A stretch of DNA of 64,000 nucleotides, from NCBI RefSeq assembly GCF_040412425.1, contig NC_089781.1, positions 51,102,727-51,166,726 of the forward strand, in the 5' to 3' direction. The translations under genes and the position numbers were made by a program. Origin of the DNA: Macrobrachium rosenbergii. Lineage: Eukaryota > Arthropoda > Malacostraca > Decapoda > Palaemonidae. Positions 43,999 to 55,620 of this stretch are shown here, piece by piece (within the stretch, counting starts at the first letter, position 1; each line of letters begins with the position of its first letter). A model generated the notes under the pieces. The model was not told the DNA's origin. It did no database searches and saw nothing but the letters and a program-made list of their open reading frames with translations.

Positions 43999-45440
43999 TG
44001 TTACAAACCTTATTGTGAGGCTGTAACGCAGGTTCTATAGCCTGCTGAAATCTGAGCAGTAATGTTTTAATACCTCAAGTACACTGGTCAGTGCGGAACA
44101 AACACAAGAGGAAAAAGTTAACAATATTTATTATTACAACACCAATCAAATATTAATTGACAAGAACAACTGCTTGCACTGTACAAACAAACAGGACGGT
44201 GAACATATCAGAAAAACCATACCAAGGAATAACCCGTCCTCAAGAACACCTAAATCTAAGAAACTAACCCTAACATAGAATAAGCAGAACCAGTCAAAAT
44301 AACTAATAGCGTAATATGCCGGCCAACAAATAAACACTACCTATTATGCTAAACAGAAAGAAAGAAGTGGTAGAAGTAAAACACGGAAAACCTTAAGATT
44401 CCTACCTAGTCTTACAAAGCTATAATTAATATATACAATTACACTAAAGACAATAACAGGCCTCTGATATAATTCATAATATGATTATAAATAAATCAAT
44501 AAAGGTTTAATAACAGACTTGAAGAGCCACAAAATACACGAAAGGAGGCAAAATCAGAAAAATACACCAGGCTAGTTACCGTAAATCACACCCAAATATA
44601 TAAAAAACTTGTGAGTTCTATAATTGAAACAATCACGTACAAAAAAAGGAGAATGTTCAGAGATTACACTCTTACTCGGCTGCCACTCCAACCCCTGCTA
44701 GTGGACGAATGATACTCTGGAGTCCAGATCAAGATTATCGTCATCAAGGTGGGCCCACACGAATAGCAACTAAAGGAGGTCTTACCTGGCGAAAGCCTCC
44801 TACTTGACTCCTAACTCATCCGCAGGGCTCCCATACAGGCGTGACGGACATCAGAAGAAGGGAACAATAAATAGTTGATTCCCTTTCACGGCTCAATATC
44901 CCAAGCCAGGAATGAAACAAGGCGTAAGGTCGCAGGTGACACAATCGCCTGCAATAACGAGTTTCAGCACCAAAAGACAGGTTCCAGTCGTCGCAGGTGA
45001 CCGAAAGGACCTGCAAATGCAGCCGGCAATACAGCAAAGGTACAAGTGGTAGTCACGTCTACAGCCAAACCGTCAGGGGAGGTGCAAGGATGAGAACTGT
45101 TACCTCGTAAACACAATTCCTTTGCGACGAAAACTCTCCACACTCGACCACGTCACTCAAAAATATAGGAAACGTAAAATCGTTAAAGAGGTCGTTAAAA
45201 CACTAAACAAGCGGGGAGGAGGCGGCAAAACAAAATAACGAACTCTTATCCGTCACCAAATGTACGTAAGCTTAAATCTTACAATTAAATATACAAAATA
45301 TGATTTTAGGAAAATACTAACATAACTTACGTTAATGAAAACTACCAAGGCAGAAAAAATCTTAAGCATTAAAATATATCGAAAGGTGCAAGCAGTCTTA
45401 AACAAGCAGTTTACATGAATTAAGTTACTCTAACCTGATA
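43999..45440 (-). repeat. Gmr1-like 3' LTR
   Basis: 1442 bp, on the minus strand TATCAGGTTAGAG...GGTTTGTAACA. Contains several short ORFs identical to those of the other LTR, none recognisable. Confidence 0.95.
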
Positions 45441-45465
45441 CCTTCCTCCCCGAAAAAAAAAAAAA
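45441..45465 (-). promoter_or_regulatory. Gmr1-like polypurine tract
   Basis: On the minus strand a T-rich run is followed by CGGGGAGGAAGG directly before the 3' LTR. Confidence 0.8.
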
Positions 45466-45830
45466 TTATTAAAGAAAAAATTTTTTTATGTTAGTAGACA
45501 ACAAGGAAATACCTTAATTACAAATATATTCCTGAAAAGGAAAATTACCAAAGAATCAATAAGTTCCAAAAAAAAAACTCCAACAACCTAGCTAAGCATA
45601 CCCTAGGCTAACAACCTCCAAGTCCATAGCTAAAGCACACACACACTTGCATACACACCCTGAAAAGAGGGAAAACATTAACCTGAAAACCAACACAGTT
45701 TGATTAGTAATAGTACATTAAAGCAAAACAATCAATTAATGCCAATAGTCTTTTTCCTTTTACAAACAACTGAAGAGAATTGGGTAGGAATGAGAGACAC
45801 GAGACCAGAAATACCAAACCATAGGCTAAC

Positions 45831-46391
45831 TTAAGCTCGGGAGAGGGCGTCAGGCAATTTATTTTCCGTGCCCTTCACATGTTTAATTTCCAAAGTGAAT
45901 TCCTGTAGCTGAAGTGCCCAGCGAAGTATCCTTTGGTTTGCACCCTTCATACGTTCTATGAACACCAAGGGATTATGATCAGTCCAGACCTGTATAGGGA
46001 AAGAAAAATTAGTCACATATGGTTTAAAATGTTCTAATGTGCGAACCAAAGAGAGGGCTTCCTTTTCAATAGTTGAATATCTCCTTTCAGCAGTCGATAG
46101 TTTTCGACTGAAATAGGATATTGGATATACTTCACCATCCTCACCTCGCTGGAACAAAACACCACCGATTCCTACATCGCTAGCATCCACTGCAATAATA
46201 AAAGGCTTTTTAAAATTAGGAGACTTCAAAATAGGTCTGGAGATGAGAATGGTCTTTAATTTTTGAAAGGCCTCTTCACATTGAGGACCCCACAAAAATT
46301 TACGCCCCTTCTCCAGCAAATTTGTCAAGGGTTGAGCAATATCTGCAAAATTTCGTATGAAACGGCGATAGTACCCTGTCATACCTAACAC
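45831..46391 (-). CDS. Gmr1-like RNase H (end of pol)
   Basis: A 186-codon open frame, the last coding part of the element. It starts in the RT connection (MLGMTGYYRRFIRNFADIA) and carries FIIAVDASDVGIGGVLFQR, YSTIEKEALSLVRTLEHFKP, VWTDHNPLVFIE and HVKGTENKLPDALSRA, where a pol ending at DALSRA would in ordinary Gypsy elements continue into integrase. Here a stop follows and non-coding sequence leads to the polypurine tract and LTR. No damage is seen in this part. Confidence 0.9.
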   Translation of the reverse strand: MLGMTGYYRRFIRNFADIAQPLTNLLEKGRKFLWGPQCEEAFQKLKTILISRPILKSPNFKKPFIIAVDASDVGIGGVLFQRGEDGEVYPISYFSRKLSTAERRYSTIEKEALSLVRTLEHFKPYVTNFSFPIQVWTDHNPLVFIERMKGANQRILRWALQLQEFTLEIKHVKGTENKLPDALSRA

Positions 46392-47160
46392 TCCTAACTT
46401 CCTGAATATTACTAGGTTGCTTCAAATTGATGATGGCCTCGAGATTGGCTTGTCTAGGAGCTACCTGGCCCAAACCAACCTCGTGACCCAAGTAAACCAC
46501 CTTGGCCTTACCAAACTCACACTTACCCAGATTTATTACCAAACCAGCAGCTCTCAAAGCTTCAAACACTTTCCTAAGACGAAATATATGGGTTTGCCAG
46601 TCATTGCTATATACAACCAGGTCGTCAATATAAATCTCTGTACCCTCCAGCCCACAAATCACCCTATTCATGAGCCTCTGGAAGGTACAGGCAGCATTCT
46701 TCATGCCAAAATGGCATGACCTTACATTCATAAAGGCCGAAGGGTGTGACAAAAGCAGAGATTTCACGTGCTCGATCAGACAGAGGAACCTGCCAATACC
46801 CCTTCAGAAGGTCTAATTTGGTAATAAATTTAGCTGACCCTATCTGATCGAGACAATCATCAATCCTAGGTAATGGGAAAGAATCATTTTTAGTATGAGC
46901 ATTCACCTTTCGGTAGTCCACACACATCCGAACTTCCGTCAGCCTTTTTAACCAAGACTATCGGGAGCTCCATGGACTCACCGAAGGCTGAATAAGGTCG
47001 TGATCTAACATATACTTTATTTCCTCCTCGACAATCTCCCTCTTTACGGGATTCAACCTATAGGGGCTCTGTTTAACTGGGGAAGCATTCCCACATCCAC
47101 ATCATGCTGGAGGAAATGAGTTCGTCCAGGTGAATCCTGAAATAAATCTGGAAAAGAAGC
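46380..47160 (-). pseudogene. Gmr1-like reverse transcriptase
   Basis: VDYRKVNAHTKNDSFPLPRI (46910), FITKLDLLKGYWQVPLS, VTPFGLYECKVMPF, then NAACTFQRLMN and IYIDDLVVYSNDW (46620), with both catalytic Asp. FGKAKVVYLGHEVG follows. A one-base change in a T run at about 46710 shifts the frame between VMPF and the next block; other breaks lie near 46420 and 46945. The sequence just upstream is the integrase end, not protease. Confidence 0.88.
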
Positions 47161-48640
47161 AATCAAATTAAGAATATCATTTTTTTGGTCAAGGTCTAAA
47201 TGATCCAAACCTTCACGTAAAACTTCTAAATTTTGTAAATTACCAAACAAAGCATCGGAAGGTACCTGACACAAAATGTCTTCTGAATCCTCTAGTGGTA
47301 ATTCTACAGCCTCCGCTACAGACTCATACACTATTGCAAGAGGGTTCAGATCCTTACAATGATAAGCCCTTAACCTATTTATATGAAATACTCTACACTT
47401 TCTACGGGTTCCAGGAGCTTCAATTTCATAATTCACCTCGACAGCTTCCTCAACACCTTCCAAGGTCCCTTATACCTAGGCTCAAGAAAATTGTCTGGGT
47501 CCATACTTAATACTAACACCATTTCCCCAGGCTCAAAAGACCGTACTTTGGTCTTCTTGTCAAAATTATATTTCATAAGGGCCTGAGAACATTTCAAATT
47601 CTCTTGAGCAAATGCCCAAGCCGAAGACAACCTATTCTTTAAACTTTCCATAAATTCACCTATGGGCAAATCTCCTTTTGACCAGTCTCAAGCAACTCAC
47701 CAAAAATTTCCAAAGGTCCACGGACCTTATGACCAAAGACTAGTTCAAACGGAGCTACACCTGTAGATGCATTTGAATGGCTACAAATAGTTAATTAAGA
47801 GAGCGAATGGAAGTGCTTTATCCCATTCGTCTCTTGTTCATAGCAGTGTTTCTTTAAGATTGATTTGAGGGTCTGGTGAAACCTTTCCACCACCCCTGAC
47901 TTTCAGGATGATAAGGTATACGCTGGTAGTGTGATGAATGGCCAGTTCATCACACTTACCTAAATACCTTACTCGTGAAATTCGTACCGCAATCGGTTTG
48001 AATAACCCGAGGAAGACCATACCTGCAAAAAAATTCAATTAACTTGTCAAAAATAACTTTAGATGTAATTCGTCTCAAAGGGTAAGCATCCGGAAAACGA
48101 GAAGCCCTATCCATAATGGTGAGTATATATACAAACCCAGTCTTGGTCTTAGGCAATGGACCAACTACATCCACTACCAACTCGGCAAATGGTTCACCAA
48201 TTGCAGGAATTGGGTGTAAAGGAGCCTTGGGAATGGGTTGATTAGGCTTTCCCATCACCTGACATGCCTCGCATTGTTTGACAAACAACTTTACGGAAGA
48301 TTTCATTCCAGGCCACCAAAAACCTTTAGCTAAATTTTGAAAAGTCTTCCATACCCCAAAGTGACCTGAAAAGGAATTATGGTGAGCTAGTTTCAATACA
48401 TAATCATGAAATGGAGTAGGGACAACAATTTGTTCTATACGAAAAGTCTGACCCAAATCCTCAGTGGGAAGACGACTAAACCTATACAATACGCCATTAA
48501 GTATTCCAAATTTTGGTTTAGTTAAGTCTGATAAGTCACCTAATTCAAAATTAAACTCTTCTTTCTGAGCTCTTATAAATGCTAAACTGTCCCAACCAGG
48601 TTTCAAAAGGTCATTACTACTACCACTACTACTAACTACT
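47160..48640 (-). pseudogene. Gmr1-like integrase
   Basis: Zinc region: LAHHNSFSGHFGVWKTF and FVKQCEACQV (48290-48390), an HHCC set. Core: LVVDVVGPLPKTKTGF (48160), VIQTDCGTNF (47990), then a frame-broken stretch with the third acid region near 47850. C-terminal: NFDKKTKVRSFEPGEMVLVL and YKGPWKVLRKLS (47470), the GPY/F-like module, then CRVFHINRLRAYH. It passes straight into a linker with PGRTHFLQHDVDVG (47100), the usual start of Gypsy RT. So integrase and RT are joined in this order. Confidence 0.9.
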
Positions 48641-48997
48641 GACCCGGCCTCTCTACATCTACTTCTAAGCTACCCAACATCAAATCATCATCGTCAGTAA
48701 TCAAATCAGCAGCTTTAGCTGCAGCACGGTTGTTACTGCCGCCACTGGGCAAGCATGTACACTTAATATGGGGAATATTTCACAACCTTTAGCATCCAAC
48801 ATATCATTTCCCAATATGCCATCTATACCAGGGACAGGAAGACTTCCTACCACAGCCAGCTCTGTCACATTATCATACCCAGGGAACGACAACCTCACCT
48901 CCACCAGGGGAGCAGAAACAACAGTGTCCGGGAATCCTCCCAAAATAATATAATTCCCTGAATATGGTACCAAATCTCTTAAGGCCTCCTTCAACAC
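48640..48997 (-). pseudogene. Gmr1-like protease
   Basis: The 98-codon frame has YIILGGFPDTVVSAPLVEV and GIDGILGNDML, matching the flap and ILGxDxL segments of retropepsins. The DTGA block should lie just upstream, near 48995-49025, where the frame changes; a DTGAARSLVLKEAL-like trace spans the break. It sits between gag and integrase. Confidence 0.75.
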
Positions 48998-49279
48998 CAG
49001 AGACCGAGCTGCCCCTGTGTCCTCAAAACCTTACTGGGATGGAGCTCTTCTCAAATACCAAATTGCCAGGCCATATATATTTGTCATATTCCAGTCACAA
49101 CTTACCATCAGACTTAACATGTGGACCTACACTACTACTATTACTACTACTAACACTACTCTTCTCTACAGGACAAGATCCGAATTAGAAACAGAAGTGG
49201 AAGCACCATTGTCAACCATCAGAGACACGGGACTACGAATATTATTATTTCCTGGAGATACTTTCTCCGAGCATTGCAC

Positions 49280-50473
49280 TGTGCCTGAAAATGCCCTGCC
49301 TTACCACACCAAAAACATTTTTTTGATTACCCTTATTACTACCATTCTGTTTATGAAAATTATTATTACCAGGGTTATTTTTATCAGAATTATAAATTGT
49401 ATAGGGTCTCTGAGACAATGTATTATTATTAGGCCGACTACGCTGACTAAACTGATTATTATTATGGTACCTGGGGAGGAGAAATTCATATTAGTCCTGG
49501 AAGAGGGATTAGCGGGACGATGATTAAAGTCACCCGACTCCGACTTATGAGTCAAAACAAATTCATCCGCTATCTGTGCGGCTCTACTTAAACTGCTAGC
49601 CTTCACTTCTTCAAGGTACACTCTCAACTCCTTACTACAGAATTTTTAAACTCCTCCAACAAAAACAGTTCTCTCAAAGCTGCCAAAGATACCACTTGAC
49701 GACTCTTAAGCCAGTCATCCAACTGCTCCTCCTTCATACGAGCAAACTCCACATATGAAAGAGAGGGGGTCTTTACAGAGTTTCTAAATTTTAAACGGTA
49801 AGCCTCGGGTACCAGATCATAGGCCTTTAAAACCAGGCTTTAACCTTCTGGTAATCCTTGGCTACCGTTTCATCTAGGGCATTATACACTCTGACGGCCT
49901 TACCCACTAACCGGCACTGGATAAGGACCGTCCACATTTCAGAAGGCCAGGACAAACGAGAAGCTACCCTCTCAAAAGCTTTGAAAAAATCTGGCACACT
50001 GGCTTCATCAAAACTGGCACCAATTTGAGTGCCGCACTCAAATTAAATTTACCTTGTAATGCAGGGTTAGGGGAACTAGAAAAATCATCCCTATTGGTCA
50101 ACCTAGCCATCTCTAGTTTCAAGTTGGCAATTTCCAACTCGTGTCTCCTCACCCTCTCATTCTCTTCAAACTCTAGTTTTCTCAATTCCACACGTTTACA
50201 CAATAGTTTAAATTCAATGTCTTCCTTGGACTCAGCCACAGGAGGTAATTCATTAGCTCTAACTTCAGGTGGGATCACAAAAGGGTTTAAGGAATTATTA
50301 ACAGGAGGCTCAAAATTAGCAGGACCCTCATAGATCACACCAGTGCGTGGAGGATCATCAAACAGGGTAAGTCCTGCCGAAACACTTACCTGATCCTCCT
50401 CGTCAGGTCCAGTCACACTCACACTCTCATTCTCACTATCTTCATTCCTAACTAAATTTTCAGCCTCTTCCAT
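49280..50473 (-). pseudogene. Gmr1-like gag
   Basis: The N-terminal part (49964-50473) is acidic, with a coiled-coil-prone segment (FKLLCKRVELRKLEFEENER). The capsid-like part follows over broken frames near 49990-49640, with SWPSEMWTVLIQC-type text and LSRAAQIADEFVLTHK (49580). A CCHC knuckle CFWCGKAGHFQAQC lies at about 49270-49315 in another frame. This SCAN-like gag with one knuckle is usual in invertebrate Gypsy elements. Confidence 0.8.
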
Positions 50474-50765
50474 TTCCTGGTCAACCTTCTGCCTAACTAA
50501 ACCAAAATATGTTTATGGAACCGTGAACTTCCCCGGAATTCCCAACCAACGGGCACAACTCAACAAATGCTTCTTACTCAACACTGAGAGATACCTAAGG
50601 CAATCTGCCGACCCCAAAAATTCAGCAGGATTAAATTCAAAATTATCCATACTAGCAAATTAATAAGGGGGAGAAAGGTACCCAACAAAAATAAACAAAT
50701 ACTGACAACCCAAACCTCCGGTGTGGAACCACCGACCAATGTCTTGAGTTTACTGCTACCAGATC

Positions 50766-50783
50766 CTGTCACGGTCGCCAATC
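50766..50783 (-). promoter_or_regulatory. Gmr1-like primer-binding site
   Basis: On the minus strand GATTGGCGACCGTGACAG directly follows the 5' LTR. A TGGCGACCGTGAC site is common in Ty3/Gypsy elements. Confidence 0.8.
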
Positions 50784-52224
50784 TGTTACAAACCTTATTG
50801 TGAGGCTGTAACGCAGGTTCTATAGCCTGCTGAAATCTGAGCAGTAATGTTTTAATACCTCAAGTACACTGGTCAGTGCGGAACAAACACAAGAGGAAAA
50901 AGTTAACAATATTTATTATTACAACACCAATCAAATATTAATTGACAAGAACAACTGCTTGCACTGTACAAACAAACAGGACGGTGAACATATCAGAAAA
51001 ACCATACCAAGGAATAACCCGTCCTCAAGAACACCTAAATCTAAGAAACTAACCCTAACATAGAATAAGCAGAACCAGTCAAAATAACTAATAGCGTAAT
51101 ATGCCGGCCAACAAATAAACACTACCTATTATGCTAAACAGAAAGAAAGAAGTGGTAGAAGTAAAACACGGAAAACCTTAAGATTCCTACCTAGTCTTAC
51201 AAAGCTATAATTAATATATACAATTACACTAAAGACAATAACAGGCCTCTGATATAATTCATAATATGATTATAAATAAATCAATAAAGGTTTAATAACA
51301 GACTTGAAGAGCCACAAAAATACACGAAAGGAGGCAAAATCAGAAAAATACACCAGGCTAGTTACCGTAAATCACACCCAAATATATAAAACTTGTGAGT
51401 TCTATAATTGAAACAATCACGTACAAAAAAGGAGAATGTTCAGAGATTACACTCTTACTCGGCTGCCACTCCAACCCCTGCTAAGTGGACGAATGATACT
51501 CTGGAGTCCAGATCAAGATTATCGTCATCAAGGTGGGCCCACACGAATAGCAACTAAAGGAGGTCTTACCTGGCGAAAGCCTCCCTACTTGACTCTAACT
51601 CATCCGCAGGGCTCCCATACAGGCGTGACGGACATCAGAAGAAGGGAACAATAAATAGTTGATTCCCTTTCACGGCTCAATATCCCAAGCCAGGAATGAA
51701 ACAAGGCGTAAGGTCGCAGGTGACACAATCGCCTGCAATAACGAGTTTCAGCACCAAAAGACAGGTTCCAGTCGTCGCAGGTGACCGAAAGGACCTGCAA
51801 ATGCAGCCGGCAATACAGCAAAGGTACAAGTGGTAGTCACGTCTACAGCCAAACCGTCAGGGGAGGTGCAAGGATGAGAACTGTTACCTCGTAAACACAA
51901 TTCCTTTGCGACGAAAACTCTCCACACTCGACCACGTCACTCAAAAATATAGGAAACGTAAAAATCGTTAAAGAGGTCGTTAAAACACTAAACAAGGGGG
52001 AGGAGGCGGCAAAACAAAATAACGAACTCTTATCCGTCACCAAATGTACGTAAGCTTAAATCTTACAATTAAATATACAAAATATGATTTTAGGAAAATA
52101 CTAACATAACTTACGTTAATGAAAACTACCAAGGCAGAAAAAATCTTAAGCATTAAAATATATCGAAAGGTGCAAGCAGTCTTAAACAAGCAGTTTACAT
52201 GAATTAAGTTACTCTAACCTGATA
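50784..52224 (-). repeat. Gmr1-like 5' LTR
   Basis: 1441 bp; aligns with 43999-45440 with no substitution seen by eye, only short indels, mostly in A, C or G runs. Confidence 0.95.
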
Positions 52225-52498
52225 ACTGGTGACTTGATATAGTGTGACATGCAAAATCAATCACTTATATTGAAAGGGAAATTGAGTGGGATGCAGTAAT
52301 TGCTGAGCGCAATAAAAAAAAAGGCTGAACTAGAGTTTCCTAGATGAGACATGATGCCCAAGCTAATTTTCCTAAGGTCGTTGACTCAAAGATTGACAGC
52401 ATGAAGATGGAAATAACAGAAATTGAAATTAAGATGGCAGCTCCCAATATAGTGAGCAAAAGTTATGCAGACAAGTAAAAAAATATTGCATTCAAATT
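52225..52498 (+). other. Coding-like remnant, unassigned
   Basis: About 52270-52479 reads, with one shift, as a charged helical segment: WDAVIAERNKKKAELEF and then KIDSMKMEITEIEIKMAA ending at a stop after SYADK. It looks like part of a coiled-coil protein, perhaps a retroelement ORF1, but I do not recognise the family. Confidence 0.35.
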
Positions 52499-52681
52499 GT
52501 TACAATATTAAGATATATTGTGCTCTATGTATGTTGTATATCATACCTGTATCAATTGTAAATGCTCAACAAAGAAGAAGATGCACCCTCTGCTTCAGGC
52601 TTTGTAAACATTGACCAGCATCTCACTGAATGCATCCTTTTCTTATATCCCATGACATCTCTGTAATTAAGTATCATCACA
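52499..52681 (+). repeat. Short LTR of an old Mag-like Gypsy element
   Basis: TGTTACAATATTAAG to CATCACA, about 183 bp, followed by TGGTGTCAGG, a primer-binding-like junction, and then gag. No 3' partner in the window. Confidence 0.6.
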
Positions 52682-53940
52682 TGGTGTCAGGTGCAAGGAC
52701 AATGGACACAAGCCCCAGGATCAGGATGCAAAGGTATTCTATTATGATTTGCAATGAGCATCGGTGAAATTTTAATGAAAGTGATTGTCAATTAACCCAA
52801 CCTAGGCTATCCCCGAAGATGACATGGCTACAGCAAATTTAGGCACGCCTGACAAGCTTTCACTCTCAAGTGATACTGAACAGGAATGGTGCTTTTTCAA
52901 GCAGAAATTTAACTTACATATCCTAGCTGCAGGTTTGAATAATAAGTCTAATGATGTGCGTGTTGCTCTATTGCTTACCTTAGGAGGATGAGCTCATGAG
53001 GATTTACAGTACCTAGATTTCGGGCCACCAATCACAGATGCGAATGGTGTCACTATTGACCCTCAGAAGTGTTAGATACTGTAATTTAAAATGTGATGCA
53101 TACTTTTCACCCAGGAAGCTAATAATTGCTGCACAGTATAGGTTTAGAAGTTGCAAGCAGGATCCTGGTTGACTCACTAGACACATATGTGACTAGGCTA
53201 AACATTGGTGAAGAGCTATGAGTATGGTACTGAAAGAGATGATGCCCTCTGAGACCAGTTGGTGTTTGGCTGCATTGAAGACAGGCTTAGGAGAAATTTT
53301 ATGTGAAGAAACACTTAGTTTAGCAGATGCTCTTTCGTTTTGTCAGTCACATGAATCATCCAAGAAGTAGATGTCCATTATCTGTAGTGAACGTGAGGAT
53401 GCCACAGCTTTCAACAGAGTATAAAAGACTACCAGCAAGTCTAGGTTTAGTGATCAAGAGGAGTGGAAAACTGATAGGCCTGCAACCAAAGTCAAGTCAG
53501 TGGATAGATGCTTTTATTGTGCTGACATTCACATCGGGACATTAGGAAGTGTCCAGCATATGGGAAGACCTGTGGTACCGCAAGAAGAGGAACCATTTCG
53601 GGTCTGAGTGCATACAAGTGAAGAAAGTTTCAGGTAAACGTTCAGTGGATGGTAAGTTGCATGCCATTAGTGATGATGCTACTGATGAGGCAGCTAATGA
53701 AAGTGACTTGTCAGAGGAGTACATAATGAATAGTAAATCTTAAAGGCAAATCCAAGCCCATGCCTAAGTGTACATTTGCACAAATGCAGATTGGTGACAA
53801 CACTAAAGTTTCAAGTTGATTGCGGTGCAAGTGTTAACGTCTTACCATTTCGATATGTTTCTAATCATTGCCTTGACCCTTATAATACTGTTGGAAAATT
53901 CTTTCAGGATGATGGAATTGTACAACGAATATTGAGTATT
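52682..53940 (+). pseudogene. Mag-like Gypsy gag and protease remnant
   Basis: gag trace from 52825: QEWCFFKQKFNLHILAAGL and NDVRVALLLTLGG, then a stop, then SLADALSFCQSHE (53320). A Cys-rich block CFYCADIH, with CPAYGKTC and RNHFGSEC in a shifted frame, is the tandem knuckle typical of Mag-like gag (53510-53610). Protease: FQVDCGASVNVLPF (53810), with Cys where DTGA has Thr. RT and later domains are missing; sequence becomes non-coding near 53940. Confidence 0.78.
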
Positions 53941-54736
53941 CTTAATAAATAAAAATTTAGTTCCTCTTAAAGGTAATAAATGTTGCTAAAAACGCACCCT
54001 TTAGTCTCGTTCATGACTGAAGTACTAAATGCGTAAATGAAACCGTTAGTAATTTAATAAATATAATAGCGTATTTGGCTTTAATACCCATTAACTGAAT
54101 TAATTATAATTAGGATTAATTTAGAGTAAAATAATTTTGAGTAAATCAAATGAAATAATGAAGTAATTAAATAATTTAAATAATTAAACCAGCATAAATA
54201 TTGTTGGAACCTCCCCTTGTGGGTTAGCTCGAGCAGAAAGGCAAAGCGCGCAAAGCTAGAGTCAGTCACTTAGCTAGCACCGTTAAGTAAAGAAGTTATA
54301 TCAAACGTTAAACCAGGACGTTATAATTCTACGAGTAACGAGGACACCTGTAGAATGATGAAACAGTGTGGCTAAGTAGCAACTTACCTTTCTGTTTATC
54401 TCGTTTTTTGTACATTTATGAGAAGTTAGGAAGGTGTAAGCTAGTCACACTGTTGCTTTACCAAGTTGAATGCAGGTGTGTTAAGTAGAAAATGCATTGT
54501 AAATAATTTAATATCAGTAAATAGATGTTACTATACAATATTTCTAACACATAAGTTCTACAGGCTAATGTTTTGAATGTTCGGCGCTTTTGTGTAAATA
54601 TGGTAATAGTAAATAGAGTAGGATTAACTGGTTGTTGAACTTATTTAATGAGCTGTAAGTCCTTCCATAACTCAATTGAGTTCGGAAGTTCTCGGTCTGT
54701 TGAGTCAGTTTAATATAGCCTAGGCCAAGTAGCATT
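53941..54736. other. AT-rich stretch, no gene recognised
   Basis: No domain on either strand. It precedes the SGNH ORF and could hold an LTR or promoter of the BEL2 or SGNH unit, but no repeat partner is in the window. Confidence 0.4.
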
Positions 54737-55339
54737 ATGCGATTATTAATATTAGGCCATTCATATGTGCGTGATATCCAGCGATTGGAAAATTGGCCTC
54801 AGTTCACCCAGTTGCTTTTAAAGGATAATTCGACAGTAGACCTTGGAGTACAGTTCAAATCATACCCGGGAAAGGATTTTTCTCATTTTTTGGAACACCC
54901 AGAATTGTTCAACTTAGTTGGTGATGCTTATCCGGACATCATCGTGGTTGTTTTCGGAGGTAATTTGTTAGTTAGCTCTTTAACCAACGATGAATTGCGG
55001 GGCCATTTTAAGTCGTTTTATAGCCAGCTAATTTTGCCACCGAACTGCATCAGGTTGGCAATGCAAGTTGAGCCTCGTGGGCCTCGTCAAGGAAATAGGT
55101 TTGGAGCACACGAGCATGATGAATTTAGAAAGCATCGCAATATAGTGAACGCTTATTTAAATCGAGAAATAAAACGTAAAGGTTTGCTAGACAGCGTAGT
55201 GCAGCTTGGCGGTAATGGCTATTTAGACAGTGATGAACAGTTTGTTGCTGATGGGGTACACTTGTCAAGTGCTGGGTTGGCCAAGTTTAGGCCAGCGTTG
55301 GTTAGTGGCATGAAGTATGCCCTTAATATAAGGCTGTAA
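54737..55339 (+). CDS. SGNH/GDSL-hydrolase-like protein, 200 aa, intact
   Basis: One uninterrupted frame from ATG to TAA. It starts MRLLILGHSYVRD, where GHS matches the block I Ser region of SGNH hydrolases. The middle has PDIIVVVFGGN, matching the block with Gly/Asn. Near the C-terminus DGVHLSSAGLAKF matches block V with catalytic Asp and His (DxxH). There is no signal peptide or membrane segment. It is unusual here in being undamaged. Stand-alone SGNH ORFs of this kind are known as accessory genes of some retroelements (for example Ngaro-type tyrosine-recombinase elements; an esterase domain also occurs in CR1-type ORF1). It ends 86 bp before the BEL2 gag start. Substrate and role are unknown. 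Confidence 0.75.
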   Translation: MRLLILGHSYVRDIQRLENWPQFTQLLLKDNSTVDLGVQFKSYPGKDFSHFLEHPELFNLVGDAYPDIIVVVFGGNLLVSSLTNDELRGHFKSFYSQLILPPNCIRLAMQVEPRGPRQGNRFGAHEHDEFRKHRNIVNAYLNREIKRKGLLDSVVQLGGNGYLDSDEQFVADGVHLSSAGLAKFRPALVSGMKYALNIRL

Positions 55340-55487
55340 AGTGCATATGGTGTTGGGGAGTAGCAGACCTATTATTATTATTTGTTTGTTTGTTGGGTCT
55401 ATGTCTTTTTCTCTGTGCATTCACCATGGCTGCTAAATCAGAAATACTGCAGGATTTGCCCTTGGAAGTAATTAAAAAGAAAGTAAG

Positions 55488-55620
55488 GGTAGATCTAAGC
55501 CGGCTGTCCGCGGTGGGCTAGGTTATGGCAGTTGACATTTTTCTATAGAACTTTACTTGCTGAACAAGAATTTAAAGTAATATTTTGTAAGATTTTCGGC
55601 TGTAATTAAGCTGTAAATTA
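55488..55620 (+). repeat. Merlin left terminal inverted repeat
   Basis: Pairs with about 58275-58406 on the opposite strand. Confidence 0.88.

Larger units (their letters stand above)
43999..52224 (-). mobile_element. Gmr1-like Ty3/Gypsy element, integrase upstream of RT
   Basis: Complete 8.2-kb element with LTRs at 50784-52224 (5') and 43999-45440 (3'), flanked by ACTGG at 43994-43998 and 52225-52229. Minus-strand order: primer-binding site, gag, protease, integrase, RT, RNase H, polypurine tract, LTR. The domains are Gypsy-like (GPY/F-type integrase end, Gypsy RT), but integrase precedes RT as in Copia. This order defines the Gmr1 group of Ty3/Gypsy elements, first noted in deuterostomes. 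The LTRs seem to differ only by short indels, so the insertion is recent. The coding region still contains many single-base frameshifts. Confidence 0.92.

Noticed and set aside
43999..52224. Reading the element as a Copia because integrase precedes RT
   Set aside because: RT, RNase H and the integrase C-terminal module are Gypsy-type; only the order is Copia-like.
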